Assembly (NCBI GenBank): GCA_028698305.1
Contig: JAQVDN010000002.1
Span: 1 to 64,000, forward strand
Direction of reading: 5' to 3'
DNA: 64,000 bases
Source of the DNA: Candidatus Altimarinota bacterium
GTDB lineage: Bacteria > Patescibacteriota > Gracilibacteria > BD1-5 > UBA6164
In this document: one piece after another, positions 12,391-24,012 of the stretch
How the letters are laid out: each line of letters starts with the position of its first letter
How positions within the stretch are numbered: the stretch's first letter is position 1
Notes under the pieces: model-generated
What the model was told of the DNA's origin: nothing
Database searches by the model: none
The model's input: the letters and a program-made list of their open reading frames with translations, nothing else
Position numbers and translations under genes: made by a program

Positions 12391-13071
12391 TTATATATTA
12401 ATCCTATAACCTTCTCATCTTATAGTTATTATTAGGTCTTTTGCATCAAGTTTTTTTCTCAGATTTTTTATATGAGTATCAATTGTTCTATCATATAAAT
12501 AATTATCATAACCTATGATTTCTTTCATTATAAATTCTCTTGAAACTATTTTTCACTTTTCTTCAATTAATTTTTTAAGTATATCAAATTCATTACTTGT
12601 TAATGTAATATATTTATTTGATTTTTCTACTGATCTTTTTGTTAGATCAAGAATAATATCTTTACATTTCAAAATATCAGATGATATATCTTCATTTTGT
12701 TCCTTTGTTTCTCAAAGTCTTCTTATTATAGTATTTATTCTAGCTAGCAATTCTCTTGGTGAAAATGGTTTAGCTATATAATCATCCGCTCATATTTCAA
12801 GTCAATTTATTCTATCAAGCTCACTTGATCTGGCTGTAAGCATAATAATAGGTATATTTCAAATTAATCTATATTCTTTTGTTATTTCTATACCATCTTT
12901 TCAAGGTAGATTTATATCTAAAATAATTAAATCAGGATTTATTTCTAAAATTTTTTCTATAGCATAAAATCATTCATTATGTAAGAATACTTCAAAATCT
13001 GAATTTTCAAGATACAATTTTAATGATGCTGATATTCATCTATCATCTTCAATTATCAATATTTTTCTCAT
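12391..13071 (-). CDS. OmpR/PhoB-type response regulator
   Basis: 226 residues. The receiver domain has the acidic pair IIEDD at the start, phospho-acceptor Asp near residue 53 in LIILDINLPGKDG, MLTARSS (Thr switch) and IAKPFSP (Lys). The C-terminal winged helix has LTSNEFDILKKL, YLYDRTIDTHIKNLRKKL and IRGEGYRI, typical OmpR family. It is the first gene of the pair, followed by the kinase. Targets are not visible; the coiled-coil gene downstream is the nearest candidate. Confidence 0.95.
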
Positions 13072-13211
13072 CTTAATTTTATTAATTATACTATATAATT
13101 TTTATAAATATACCTCTATAATTTTTTTTTTCAAATTAAATTTGCATTTTTTAAAAATATTTATAAAATCCCAAAGTAAAAATTATAATATTTATTATTT
13201 AAAATAGAAAA

Positions 13212-13421
13212 ATGACAATAGGACCTAAAAAGAAAACATCTAAATCTATTACTAGAGAGAGAACTTCAGCTTGGATTTTAAAAATGGCTAGAAAATTAAA
13301 AAATAGAGTTATGTTAAATAAAGAAGGTAATGGTTTAGCACATGTAGTAGATGAAAATGGTATGTATAATGGAAGACAAGTTATAGCAAAAAAATCTAAT
13401 AAAAAAACTACTAGAATATAA
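13212..13421 (+). CDS. rpmF: 50S ribosomal protein L32
   Basis: 69 residues, a normal length for L32. The start GPKKKTSKSITRERTSAW matches the VPKRRTSK opening of the family, and the end has MYNGRQVIAKKSN, matching the YKGRQV signature. The four zinc-binding cysteines of many L32 proteins are absent, as in the cysteine-free type. All five glycines are GGA or GGT and none is TGA, unlike most genes around. A TATAAT at 13184 may be its -10 box. nusB follows after 85 nt. Confidence 0.88.
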   Translation: MTIGPKKKTSKSITRERTSAWILKMARKLKNRVMLNKEGNGLAHVVDENGMYNGRQVIAKKSNKKTTRI

Positions 13422-13506
13422 TACTTTTATCTAAATAATACACATAGATATACATTTGTTTTATCTATGTTATTTTTTGTAATATATATAATCACTGTTC
13501 TTTAAA

Positions 13507-13983
13507 ATGACTTCTAAAATAAATCGTAAAAAATCTAGAAAATTACTATATCAAGAAATCTATGCTAGTACTTTTTGTGAACTAGATTTAAATGAGTTTT
13601 ATAATTCATTCTTTGATGAAGTTTTTACTTTTGAAAGAGATGAAGATTATTTAGCCGAAATGAATAAAATCATTAGATATTATGAATCATTTTTTGTATT
13701 TATAATAAAAAAATATTCTCCAAAATTTGATTTTGATAAAATGAGTGTTGTAAATATTATACCTGTTTATATAGCACTAGCTGAAATGTTTTTCCTATCA
13801 GAAGAAATACCAGGTAAAGTCTCTGTAAATGAAGCTGTTGAGGTTGCAAAAGTATATTGAGATGATTCTTCCAAGAAAATAGTTAACTGAATCTTAAATA
13901 AAGTACTACATGAATATGAAGAATTAAATATTATTAAAAAAGATTTTAAATTAGAAAGTCAATATACTATTTTTAAAAAATAA
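13507..13983 (+). CDS. nusB: Transcription antitermination factor NusB
   Basis: 158 residues, slightly longer than the usual 140. All-helical; the C-terminal half carries the family signature: VSVNEAVEVAKVYGDDSSK followed by KIVNGILNKVL. The glycines of YGDD and VNGIL are TGA, so without recoding it would stop after residue 117. NusB binds boxA RNA with S10 during rRNA transcription. Its place between rpmF and rnc makes a ribosome/RNA-processing cluster. Terminator directly behind. Confidence 0.9.
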
Positions 13984-14011
13984 AAACTCTTTAGAATTAA
14001 AGAGTTTTTTT
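13982..14011 (+). terminator. Rho-independent terminator after nusB
   Basis: AAAAACTCTTT, loop AGAA, then TTAAAGAGTTTTTT. Confidence 0.85.
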
Positions 14012-14040
14012 CTTTACTTTTTTTATAAAAAAAGTAAAGT
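14011..14040 (+). repeat. Second inverted repeat behind nusB terminator
   Basis: CTTTACTTTTTT, short loop, then AAAAAAGTAAAG. It directly follows the nusB terminator and has no T run after it. It may be a backup terminator read from the other strand, or part of the rnc leader. Confidence 0.45.
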
Positions 14041-14139
14041 GTATAGGTAAAAAAGTAAAAAGTTATGCAATTAAAAAATAATTTTTTGATTTTAAATTTT
14101 TTAGTTTTTTATATATATTTTATATATTATTATAATATA

Positions 14140-14865
14140 ATGGTTATAACTAAAAAAGCCGTAGAAAATCAAATTTATATTGATAAAATTTGAAACTTAA
14201 TTTTAAGTCTTGATATAGATTTTAAAGATATTTCAAATTATATATTAGCATTTATACATAGATCAATAGTAAATGAAAAACCAGATTTTGCACCAGAGCA
14301 CAATGAAAGATTAGAGTTTTTATGAGATGCTGTTTTAGAACTTGTAGTTACAGATAATCTATTTAATGATTATCCAGAAAAAACAGAATGAGAATTAACA
14401 GATATAAGAAGTGCTATTGTTAGAGGTAGAAATTTATCAAATGTTGCAAAAAAACTCAACTTTAGTGAATATTTATTACTTTGAAAATGAGAAGAAAAAT
14501 CTTGATGAAGAGATAATGATTATTTATTAGCTAATGTAGTTGAAGCTGTCATTGGAGCTATATATGTAGATCTATGATTCATAGAATCTAAAAATTTTAT
14601 AGAAAAACATATATATCCTGTCGTTCATGAAGTAATAAAAAATAATTTAACAAAAGATTATAAAACTACTATTCAAGAATTAGCACAAGCTAATTTTGAT
14701 GTTACTCCAACATATAAAGTATTAGAAGAAATATGACTAGATCATGACAAGATTTTTACTGTTTGAATATATTTTTGAGAAATTTTAAAATGAACTTGAA
14801 AATGATCAAGTAAGAAAAAAGCACAAGAACAAGCAGCATATGATGCTTATTTAAAAATAAAATAA
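14140..14865 (+). CDS. rnc: Ribonuclease III
   Basis: 241 residues. The catalytic domain has the signature HNERLEFLGDAVLELVV near residue 50 (the glycine is TGA) and the acidic second site in LLANVVEAVIGAIYVDLG. The dsRNA-binding domain covers residues 173-240, ending GSSKKKAQEQAAYDAYL. RNase III cuts double-stranded RNA in rRNA and mRNA processing. It starts the rnc-yggT-ftsW-mutS-holA series, all closely spaced. Confidence 0.95.
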
Positions 14866-14874
14866 AATAAAATT

Positions 14875-15167
14875 ATGAATACTATTTTAATAGCTATATT
14901 ACTCTTAACAGACATAATAAAATATATAATAATAATTGATATTATATTATCTTGGTTGATCTTATTTTGACTTAAAACTAGACCAAAATTTATCGCAGAT
15001 ATAATTGATCCGATTTATAACTCTATAAAAAAATCATACCTACTTCTTTTTGACCAATAGATTTTACACCGATAATCATCTTATTAATTTTAATTTTAAT
15101 AAGATGATTAGTTTATTCTGTAGATCCTGTTGTTTGAGAATATTATTTAAATGTTAAGATATTTTAA
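14875..15167 (+). CDS. yggT: YggT-family membrane protein, split by a -1 frameshift at A7
   Basis: The first frame encodes two YggT-like parts, LTDIIKYIIIIDIILSWLI and FIADIIDPIYNSIKK, then runs into TAG at 15055. The rest of the family pattern, IIPTSFGPIDFTPIIILL and a second membrane span, continues in the -1 frame to TAA at 15165-15167. The switch falls at an A7 run (15027-15033), a slippery A AAA AAA. Adding one A, or slipping back one base, gives a normal protein of about 97 residues. It may be programmed frameshifting, polymerase slippage, a real mutation or an assembly error. YggT proteins are small envelope proteins often found near division genes; ftsW begins on its last base. Confidence 0.75.
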
Positions 15168-16381
15168 TGAAAAAAAATATAGATTATAAATTGTTTTTTA
15201 GTGTATTATCTCTTGTTATATTTTGAATGATAATGGTTTCCTCAGTTTCTGTTTATTCATCATTTAGAGTAACAGATTTACAAGCTCAAAAATGATATAT
15301 AGACGAAGCTTATAATTATTTTTATGTGATTAGAAATATAACTCATGTTATTGTTTCCTTAATAATTTTATGAATTATTGCAAAGATTAAATCATCTGTT
15401 TTTGAAAAATATTCAAAACATATTTTTTGATTTACGATATTTTTACTTATAGTTGTTTTATGACTAGGTATGAGTCTAAACTGAGCAAAATGATGGATTG
15501 CTATACCTTGAATACCTTTTACAATCCAGCCAGCAGAATTTTTAAAAATCTGACTTATAATTTTTCTAGCAGCATTCTTTAAAAAATATTATAGTTTTTT
15601 ATCTGATTTTAAAAAATGATATCTTGCATTTATGTGAATAGTTTGATCAGTTTTATTTTTACTTTGAATGCAACCAGATTTTTGAACTATAATGGTTATC
15701 CTTCCTGTTTCAGTTATAATGTTTTTTTATGCTTGAATGAATATTAAACATCTAGCTATAACTATTTTTTTAGGGTTTTTTTTACTATTTAGTGTTTATT
15801 CTATTTGAGATTATGATAAAGTAACTTGAAAAAATTTGAATGACTTGGGTTATATAACTCAAAGAATTGATAATTTTATGGCAGATAATGAAGTTGCAAT
15901 AAAGAATAAAACTATAAATTATCAAACAGAACAAGCTCTTATTGCTATATGAAGCTGAGGATTTAATTGAAAATGATTTGGTTGATCAATACAAAAATTT
16001 GGTTATCTCCCAGAAGTACAATGAGACTTTATATTTTCAGTAATAATAGAAGAACTTTGATTTTTGTGATGAACAATTATATTAATAATCTATATGTATA
16101 TTTGATATAGATGACTTTATATAGCAAGTAGAGTTAAAGATAAATTTTGAAAATTTGCTGCCATTTGATTTTCTTCTCGGATATTAATGCAAGCATTTAT
16201 TAATATATGAGTAAATTTAAATATAATACCATTAACTTGAATTACACTTCCTTTTGTTAGTTATGGATGATCTTCACTTTTATCACTCATGATTTGATTA
16301 GGTATATTATTGACTATTTCTAGAGATGTTGATGAATTTGATTTATCTTCAAGAAGAGAAAAAACTAAAGTTATGTTTTAA
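15167..16381 (+). CDS. ftsW: Cell-division lipid II polymerase/flippase FtsW (SEDS)
   Basis: 404 residues, ten predicted membrane spans. SEDS signatures are MSLNGAKGWIAIPG, FTIQPAEFLKI, LGMQPDFGTI, IAIGSGGFNGKGFGGS, YLPEVQGDFIFSVIIEE and LPFVSYGGSS. The PEVQGDFIFSV form fits FtsW better than RodA. It polymerises lipid II at the septum with a class B PBP. Its ATG overlaps the end of yggT. Many glycines in the signatures are TGA. Confidence 0.92.
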
Positions 16382-16392
16382 TCCTAAAAAAT

Positions 16393-17598
16393 ATGGAATC
16401 TGAAAATAATCAATTAACTCCCGCAATGATTCAATATTATGAATTAAAAGAACAAAATAGAGATGCTATTTTGTTCTTTAGAATGTGAGATTTTTATGAA
16501 ATGTTTGATGATGATGCTATAATTGCAAACAAGATTTTAGGTATTGCCGTAACTTCCAGAAATAAAAATGCTATTAAACCAACTCCACTTGCTTGAATAC
16601 CATTTCATGCAAAAGAAAAATATCTACCTATGTTAATTGAAGCATGATATAAAGTTGCAATAGCTGAACAAGTAAGTGATCCCAATCTAAAATGAATAGT
16701 TAAAAGGGAAATAATCAGAGTAGTTACACCTGCAACGATATGACTTGAGTGAGAAAGCTATGAAAATGCTAACTCAAATATCATTTCAATAACTAATACT
16801 AATAATATTTACTGATTAAGTATTTTAAATATATGAGAAAACAAATGGAAGACTTGTGAATTTAAAGATTTTGAATCATTAGAAAATGAGCTTATAAAAG
16901 TCTGACCAAAAGAAGTAGTTATAGAAAAAAAATTATTTTGAAATGAAAAAATAAAACAGACATTAGAAAGGAAATATATGCTCAATATATATTTCTTTGA
17001 AGCAAAAAAAGATGCTTACAAACACTTGATTAATCATTTTCAAACAACAAATCTTATCTGATTTTGAATTGAAAATTATAGTGAAGCTATAAGATCATCT
17101 AGTATGTTACTTGAATATCTAACTACAAATCAAAAAGCAGATTTTGATTTTTTAAGATCCATATCTTATCTTGATCTAAATAATTTTTTAAGTTTGGATG
17201 ATTCTACTATTAAAAGTCTAGATTTAGTTTATAATATAGCAACAAAATCATCAAAAGAGGGAACTCTATTTTGAATCTTGAACAAAACCAAAACAATATC
17301 TTGAAGTAATTTGATGTTTGAATCTATTTTAAAACCATTAAATAATAAAGATAATATAGAAAAAAGACAAGAATTTATACAAGCTTTCTTGGATGACAAA
17401 ATACTTTTAGATAAGATAAGAGATAAATTACAATCTGTATCAAATATAAACTGAATACTAAATAGAATAGCTTTAAATAGAACAACTCCTAGGGATTTAA
17501 TCAATTTAAAAAATTCATTAAAATCACTTCTAGAAATAATAGAAATTATAAAAAAATCAAACAATAAAAATCTAAGCGATTTAATAAAAGAATTATAA
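16393..17598 (+). CDS. mutS: MutS N-terminal half, ATPase domain missing
   Basis: 401 residues against about 850 for MutS. Domain I is present with [19 protein letters not shown] and the mismatch-contacting [21 protein letters not shown] and PLAGIPFH. The connector and the first part of the lever domain follow ([46 protein letters not shown]). It then ends at TAA. The clamp and the whole Walker ATPase domain are absent, and the following bases encode holA in another frame, so no second half follows. It could bind DNA but could not run the ATP cycle. It may be a decayed mutS or a repurposed reader. Confidence 0.88.
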
Positions 17599-17600
17599 TT

Positions 17601-18527
17601 ATGATATATTTATTTACATGAAATTCATCATTTTTGATAGATGATGCTGTAAAAAAATGGAAAAACCAATTTATAGAAAAATATGGTGATTTTAATTTAC
17701 TTCAAATCAAAGAATTGGATGAAAATATATTGGAAACTCTGCATCAAAATATGCTTTCAGAGTGATTTATGTGAGAAAAAAAGCTTATAATAATAGAATT
17801 GAATTCTGATTTAGAAGAAAAAATACAAGAATTTATTTTAAAAAATATAATTTCTATTCCAGAAAATAATATGATTTTATTTTCTTATCCTCAACCTGAT
17901 AAGAGACTAAAACTATATAAACAATTATATGATTTATCTCAAGTAAAGGAATTTGATAGTGAAAATGAACAAGATGTAGAAAAAATAATCTCTGCAAGAT
18001 ATAAAAATATAACAACTGATGCACTTAGATTACTTATAAGATATAAAGCTAATAATACTCAAAAAATAGTAAATGAAATAGAAAAACTATCAATTCTTTA
18101 TGAAAATATAGATGTAAATCATATTAAAAATATCATAATGCCAGAACTAGAAGAAAATATATTTCTAATAATAGATGATATATTAAATAAAAATATAATA
18201 GACTCTCTTAAAAAAATTGATACAATATTAAATCAAGTTAATATATATGCTTTTTATAATAATCTAATAGCAAACTTAAGAACAAGTGTTTTTATAATGA
18301 AATTAAAAAAAGAAAATAGATCGCAAGCAGAGATTACAAATATACTTTGACTATGAAATAAATCTTTTTTGATAAATAAAAAATATAATATAAATTTTGA
18401 AAAATTGGAAAAAATTTATATAGATTTAGTAAAATTAGATAAAAAAATAAAGAGCTGAAAGCTTCTTTGAACAGAAGAAGATGATTTTAGATTTGAATTA
18501 GAAAAATGTATATTAAAAATAGCTTAA
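17601..18527 (+). CDS. holA: DNA polymerase III subunit delta
   Basis: 308 residues. It starts MIYLFTGNSSFLIDDAVKKW, matching the xYLLxGxexxLxxxA opening of HolA. It continues MLSEGFMGEKKLIIIE and NMILFSYPQPDKRLKLYKQL, with a C-terminal helical collar domain including FYNNLIANLRTSVFIMKLK. Delta opens the sliding clamp in the clamp-loader complex. It begins 2 nt after the mutS stop, so they are one operon. Confidence 0.85.
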
Positions 18528-18568
18528 AAATAATTCAGCTTTGAATTTTAAATAACCCACTATTGAAT

Positions 18569-18592
18569 TTCCTCCCTAATATTATGGAGGAA
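18569..18592. repeat. Short GC-rich hairpin downstream of holA
   Basis: TTCCTCC and GGAGGAA pair perfectly around a 10-nt loop in otherwise AT-rich spacer. It may be an RNA structure or a partial terminator; there is no T run. Confidence 0.4.
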
Positions 18593-18630
18593 GGTCCGAT
18601 ATTAGATGGAAAGTAATTTTATTTATAAAT

Positions 18631-18662
18631 TAAAAATAGCGAACTAAAGTTCGCTATTTTTA
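18631..18662. terminator. Bidirectional terminator between holA and rhomboid gene
   Basis: Perfect 14-bp stem TAAAAATAGCGAAC with loop TAAA. The loop contains the TAG of the minus-strand rhomboid gene. Confidence 0.88.
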
Positions 18663-19222
18663 ATTTTTCAAACAAATTTAGGTTTGAAAAATTCTTTATT
18701 ATAATAATAATAAAGAACTCATCATATAACTCAAAATAGATGTCAAAGTAAGCTTATTCAAGGTAAAAATCATATAAATAAATTTATTATTATTGCTGTT
18801 ATTCATCATTTATATTCATTATTGTTTTTTGATCTTAATTCTAAAACATAATAACTAAGAATTGCCATACAAAATCAACTCATTCAAATAGTATTTGTAC
18901 TTGATCATGAAAAATAAGTCAAAAGTACACCATTAAATAAAACAATAAAAATAAAAAAAATAATAAATTTCTTTCTTCAAATAAGTAATTCAAGAGAAGT
19001 TCAAAAAATATATATAAAAATTGAATTAAAAAGAAAATGTATAAGGTCTCCATGTAAAAAAACACTTGTAAAAAGCTGTATACTATAAACTAAATAATTT
19101 CAATTATCAATAAAGCTATGATTTAATCAAAACATATATAAATCTGGTTTTATATATGCTCAAATTGTAAAAACCAGGGAAGTCAGTATAAGTTTAAAAG
19201 AAAATGGAATATTATTTATCAT
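18644..19222 (-). CDS. Rhomboid-family intramembrane serine protease
   Basis: 192 residues, six predicted membrane spans. Rhomboid landmarks: HGDLIHFLFNSIFIYFFG early (the H...N pair of TM2), the catalytic Ser in TIGMSGF (normally GxSG), and the catalytic His in SLLGHLFGVIGG in the last span. The glycines of MSGF, LLGH and VIGG are TGA. Rhomboids cut membrane proteins within the bilayer; the substrate is unknown. The start overlaps the end of lgt by 11 nt, so both are one minus-strand operon. Confidence 0.88.
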
Positions 19223-19961
19223 TTTTAAATCTTAAAAATAAAATAATTCAGACTATAAGCATAGGTATAGATAATAATTGTCACATAGTAAAAAATCATA
19301 AAATATAACCAATTTGAACATCTGGTTGCCTAAAAAACACTTCTACAAAGATCCTAAAAATAGCATAAAATACAAGAAATAATGATGCTATTTGTCATTT
19401 TTTAAGTATTTTTTTAATATATAGATAATTTAAAATCAAAAATAAAATAAATCATTCTAAAAACGCTTCAAGTAATGGAGAAGGGAAATATCAAACATTA
19501 TTTAAATAAACTGCTAAAAATCAATCATAACCACTATATCCAAGTAACTCCTTATTTAAATAATTTCAAATCCTTCAAAGTCATAATCAAATTGGTAAAA
19601 CTAATGTTATCTGATCTGCAAGTTTCAAAAAACCAATCTTATATTTTTTTGAAAATATGATCATAGCTAAAATAACACCTAAAACTCAACCATGAAAACT
19701 CATTCATCACTCCCAAACTTTTATTATATCAACTGGATTTGATAAATAATTAGAAAAATCATAAAAAAATATATATCAAAATCTACCTCATAAAACTACT
19801 CATAAAAATATATATAAGAATAAATCATCCAATTTATCTCTATCTATAGCATCTCTTTTATATAATATGTAATATCAAACAATAAAAGATAACGCATACA
19901 TCAGTCAATAGTAAGTTGGTGCAATTTTAAAGCCAAATAAAGTAATTTCAAATATCATCAT
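19212..19961 (-). CDS. lgt: Prolipoprotein diacylglyceryl transferase
   Basis: 249 residues, about seven membrane spans. Lgt motifs are present in order: GLMYALSFIVGYY, VVLGGRFGYIFFYD, WEGGMSFHGGVLG, LPIGLGLGRIGNYLNKE (the conserved GRxxNxxNxE) and the C-terminal IFRIFVEVFFRQPD. Lgt attaches diacylglycerol from phosphatidylglycerol to the lipobox cysteine of prolipoproteins. By hand count about 19 of its 27 glycines are TGA. Two adjacent ATG codons exist at the start; I chose the upstream one (19959-19961). A promoter fits about 30 nt upstream. Confidence 0.95.
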
Positions 19962-19989
19962 TTTGTTTTAATTTAAATTAATTTATTAC

Positions 19990-20017
19990 ATTATATAATA
20001 AAATATTTTCTAGTAAA
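19990..20017 (-). promoter_or_regulatory. Probable sigma-70-type promoter of lgt
   Basis: On the minus strand, TTTACT and TATAAT are separated by 16 nt, with the lgt ATG about 29 nt downstream of the -10 box. Confidence 0.5.
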
Positions 20018-20179
20018 ATAATTATTTTTTAAAATTAATTTGACAAAAAAAATAATATGACTAAAACTTATCGGTTTTATTTTAAAAATTAGTTATGAGT
20101 AATTTGTGCTAAAGTAATATTCACAATCTCAAATTTTAAAAGATTAAATATAGAATATTTTAAATTCTATTAAATAAAT

Positions 20180-22255
20180 ATGAATACTAGGGTTTTTAAT
20201 GAAGATGTACCTTTAGAATTAATTTCTTGAGAAGTTATTTTAGAGTCATGAGCTGATTTAATGTGAGACATATCATTAAATTGAGAATGATTAAGTGATC
20301 AAGAATTAATTGAAATGGATTCAGTCTGAACGGTTTATGAAATAGTTCATCAAAATGATGAAAAAAGTGAAGAAAATTACTTAAAAGATTTAGAAGAGAT
20401 TTTCTCATCGAGTAAATTAGAAAATGATAAAAAAATTGCAGTTGAACATATAGTTGAACAAATTTGAAGACTTGATAATATTTTTTGAAAAAGAAATTTA
20501 AGCGTAGACAGTTTGTTTATATTGAATGAAATAGAAAGAAGCTGATTATTAAATGTAGGTGATAGTTGCTACTTTGTACCTTGAAGCTTATCATCACTTA
20601 GAAAAATAATTAGATTTTGAATTATTGATAAAGAAAATATTCATATCAGATTATGAAAATGAGTTAATTTGCAGGAATGAATTAGATTTGTTAAATTATG
20701 AAAAAATTGATATGAAAATGCAATTTTAGTATTTCAAAAAAATGAAAAAATTGATAGTTTATCTTTGAATATAGGAGATAATTCATCAATGGCACATAGT
20801 GTATCATTTTATCCATATATAAATGATAATTGAAATTATGAAATAAGAATAGATTCATGAAAAAATGTATTTTTTTGAATAAATTCAATTATATGATCTT
20901 GATCAAATTTTTGAGATAATACTGTTATATGGTGGAATACACTTATTGGTACAAATGTAAAAATATGAAATGATTGTTTGGTATGAACTTCATGTCTAGT
21001 TGAAAATGATTCAGTTATACCCGATAACTGTTTAGCTCCAAATTTTTCTACAATATCAGGTGAAACAACAATTTTTGATTATGAAATGTATCAAAGATGT
21101 AAAGATATAATAGAAAATTCAGAAAATGAAGATGAAATAAAATTGGCATCACAATATCTATCAAAAACTTTTATTGTAGAATATGAAAGATATATAAAAA
21201 ATCCTATTTTTTATGATAACGAATTGGTAAATGAAAAAAAATCTAGAAAATTTTTAATTATATTTAAATCAAAAGATGATTTAAATAATTTAGTAGAAAA
21301 TATAAATCCAGATTATAAATGAATGTTAAATTTTAATTCCCACCATGTTACACCTGAAAATAAAATATTTTTAGCTATAACTAGTTTATTAAATTTTTTA
21401 TCAGATAATGTTGAATGATTTAAAAAATCAAAAGAATATAAATTTAAAAGCACTAGAAAACTAGAAGAAGTTTTTAAAACATTATGATGAAAAGTATCAA
21501 GAGAAATACTTAAAAATGAAATAGATAATGAAAGTAGTTTAAATGTTATTCCATATCCTAAAAATACTCAAAAATTTCTTACAATAACATTTCCATATAT
21601 TATAAAACTATTAAAAAACAAAGTTGATCCAAAAGAAATCCTAAAACTATTAGAAGAAGAACTAGAACGGCCAGAAATTGATATAGATAAAATACCAGAT
21701 ATTTTTTTATGAAAATGTATTGTAACATGAAGATGTAAAATAATATGAACAAACACATTATTATATGATACACTTATAAGATCAGATGAAATAAATTATT
21801 CTAGTCAAAAAGTTGAAATAAATAATAGTGCATTAGCAAAAGTAATCATTCATTGACCAGGAGATAAAGAAGCAAATAATGTGGTTATTTTAAATTCTGT
21901 ATTCCATTGAGAAACATCTATATTAAATACTTTTTCCTGAATAAATATAGTATGAGATTACAATCATCCATCTACTTATAATAACACAAGTATAATAGAT
22001 TCTTCTATAAATACTTGAAATATAACTTGTAATAATGCTTTTATACAATGAACAACTCTATGAAATAGTATTTCTATTGCTTGAGGGAGAAATCAAAAAG
22101 TTGTTCTTAAAAATTCTACTATTGAAAGAAAAACAAAAATTGCACCATGAGTGGAATTAAATTGAGTTGAAATAAAAATAAATTGATATTATTTATGAAG
22201 AAATTCTGTCTTAGAAAACAAAGTAATTACTCCTAACTGAATTTTTTCAAAATAA
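20180..22255 (+). CDS. Large protein with two left-handed beta-helix (hexapeptide) regions
   Basis: 691 residues, no family assigned. Acidic helical N-terminus (1-100). A first hexapeptide-repeat region lies around 235-300 (INSIIGSGSNFGDNTVI, LIGTNVKIGNDCLVGTSC), a helical middle at 300-500, and a second, longer repeat region from about 505 to the end (CIVTGRCKIIGTNTLL, KVIIHGPGD, TTLGNSISIAGG, IERKTKIAPGVELNGVEI). Spacing of Ile/Val/Leu every six residues supports a parallel beta-helix as in acyl- and nucleotidyltransferases. I see no signal peptide, so it is perhaps a cytoplasmic sugar-nucleotide enzyme or scaffold. It is probably co-transcribed with the SulP gene 21 nt downstream. Confidence 0.6.
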
Positions 22256-22276
22256 ATTATAAATAACCTAAAAAAT

Positions 22277-23932
22277 ATGATTAATAAATTAAAAACGAAT
22301 TGGAAAGCTGGTTTAACTGTTGCTATGATAAATATACCTTTATCTATATCTCTTGCAGTTGCTTCTTGAGCAACACCTATGCAATGAATTATTACTTGAA
22401 TATGGGCATGAATAATTGCTTCTTTATTTGCATCTAGCCATTATAATGTATTTTGAGTTGCATGAGCATTGAGTAGTATATTACTCGGTTTTGTAATGCT
22501 TCATCCTGAAAATTGAGTATTATTACTACCACTTATAGCAATATTTGCAGGTTTTTTTATACTTCTTGTTTATATATTTAAGCTCACAAAATATATAACT
22601 CTTATTCCTTCAACAGCTCTTCATTGATTTTTAATATCAGTATGAGTTACAATTGCCCTATGACAATTATCATGAGCATTATGATTAAATGATCCTGCAT
22701 TGAAAATAGAACAACATCATGAAATTGCAATGAACATATATGAATTATTTAAAAATATATCTAGTACAAACATTACATCTTTTGTAACTTTTTGATTATG
22801 ACTTAGTTTTTTAATATTTTGTAAAAAATATTTCCCTAAATTTCCAGCAGTTATAGTTTTAACTATTATTTGAATAATTATTTGAATACTTGTTTCAAAA
22901 TGAATGCTTCCAAATATGCTTCTTTTAGTTACAAAATTTCCTAGTTTATCGTTTTCACTTGTTGATTTTTCATTTTTCACAAGTATAAAAATTGACTCGT
23001 TTTCAACTTTTATTGATATAATTAAATCACTTTTTACTATTTCATTAGTAGTTGCAATAATTGCAATAATAGAAACAATAATTTCAGCTAGGATTGCTGA
23101 AAAAATAACAAAAGTTAAATTTAATAAAGATAGAGAAGTGTTATGACTTGCAATATCAAATATATGAACTTGATTAGTAGGATGATTACCAAATACTGCG
23201 GTATTTGTAAGAACAGCACTAAATATAAATTCTTGAGCTAATCATAGAACAGCTGCATTTCTTATAGCTATTTTTACACTTATAATATCAGCATTATTAT
23301 TCAATTGAGCATTTAAATTTTTACCTTTCCCAATAATTTCAGCTATATTAATGAATATTGCAATATGACTTATAGATATTGGATTACTTAAAAAATTGTA
23401 CAGTATAGAAAAACAAGCATTTTTTATTACTCTTATTACTACTTTTTTCTCAGTTTTTTGGGAACCAACATATGGTATACTTATATGAACTGCAATAACT
23501 TTAATTATATACATAGGTAAAATCACAAATAGCGATGCATATGTTACAGTTTTTAGAAAATGAGGTGACAGAGAAAAAATATCTCTATCAAAATATACTC
23601 ATTCTCAACATCATGAAGATGTATTACTTACAAAATTTTCTTTATGATTAAATTATTTAAATATTGAAACAAATATTGCATTGATAGAAAAACTAAATCA
23701 TAATCAAAAACTTATTATATCTCTAGCTCATATGTGAAATATAGATATAGACTGAATTGAAGCCATTGATGAAATGATTTGAGTATTAAAAAATAATAAG
23801 ATAGATGTATATATTTCATGAATTGATGATATAGAAAGCAGTTTTATTACAAAGATACATAATTATGAATATCTAAAAGAAAATGAAAAAATATACAACA
23901 CTAGTAGTGAAATATTGAAAAAACTTACTTAA
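22277..23932 (+). CDS. SulP-family anion transporter with STAS domain
   Basis: 551 residues. About a dozen membrane spans with SulP features: WKAGLTVAMINIPLSISLAVASGATPM at the start, GIIAS, GVAGALSSIL, TALHGFLISVGVTI, NIGTGLVGGLPNTAVFVRTALN (the conserved SulP loop) and WEPTYGILIG. The C-terminal 100 residues form a STAS-like domain (KLIISLAHMGNIDIDGIEAI). SulP proteins carry sulfate, bicarbonate or other anions; which one is not clear. TGA is the most frequent glycine codon here. Confidence 0.9.
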
Positions 23933-23950
23933 TTTGACTTTTAATATAAT

Positions 23951-23975
23951 TATTGTATAAATATATTATACAATA
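23951..23975. repeat. Perfect 10-bp inverted repeat in the SulP-M23 spacer
   Basis: TATTGTATAA, 5-nt centre, TTATACAATA. No T run follows. It lies just after the SulP stop and could be an operator or an RNA hairpin. The rest of the 333-nt spacer holds a terminator and a promoter. Confidence 0.4.
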
Positions 23976-24012
23976 TAGTTGACCTTTATAGTATTTAATT
24001 TTTAATATATTT

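Noticed and set aside
18569-18600. GGAGGAAGGTCC near holA as part of RNase P RNA
   Set aside because: Only a short resemblance to the conserved GAGGAAAGTCC region; the other conserved RNase P blocks are missing and the spacer is too short.
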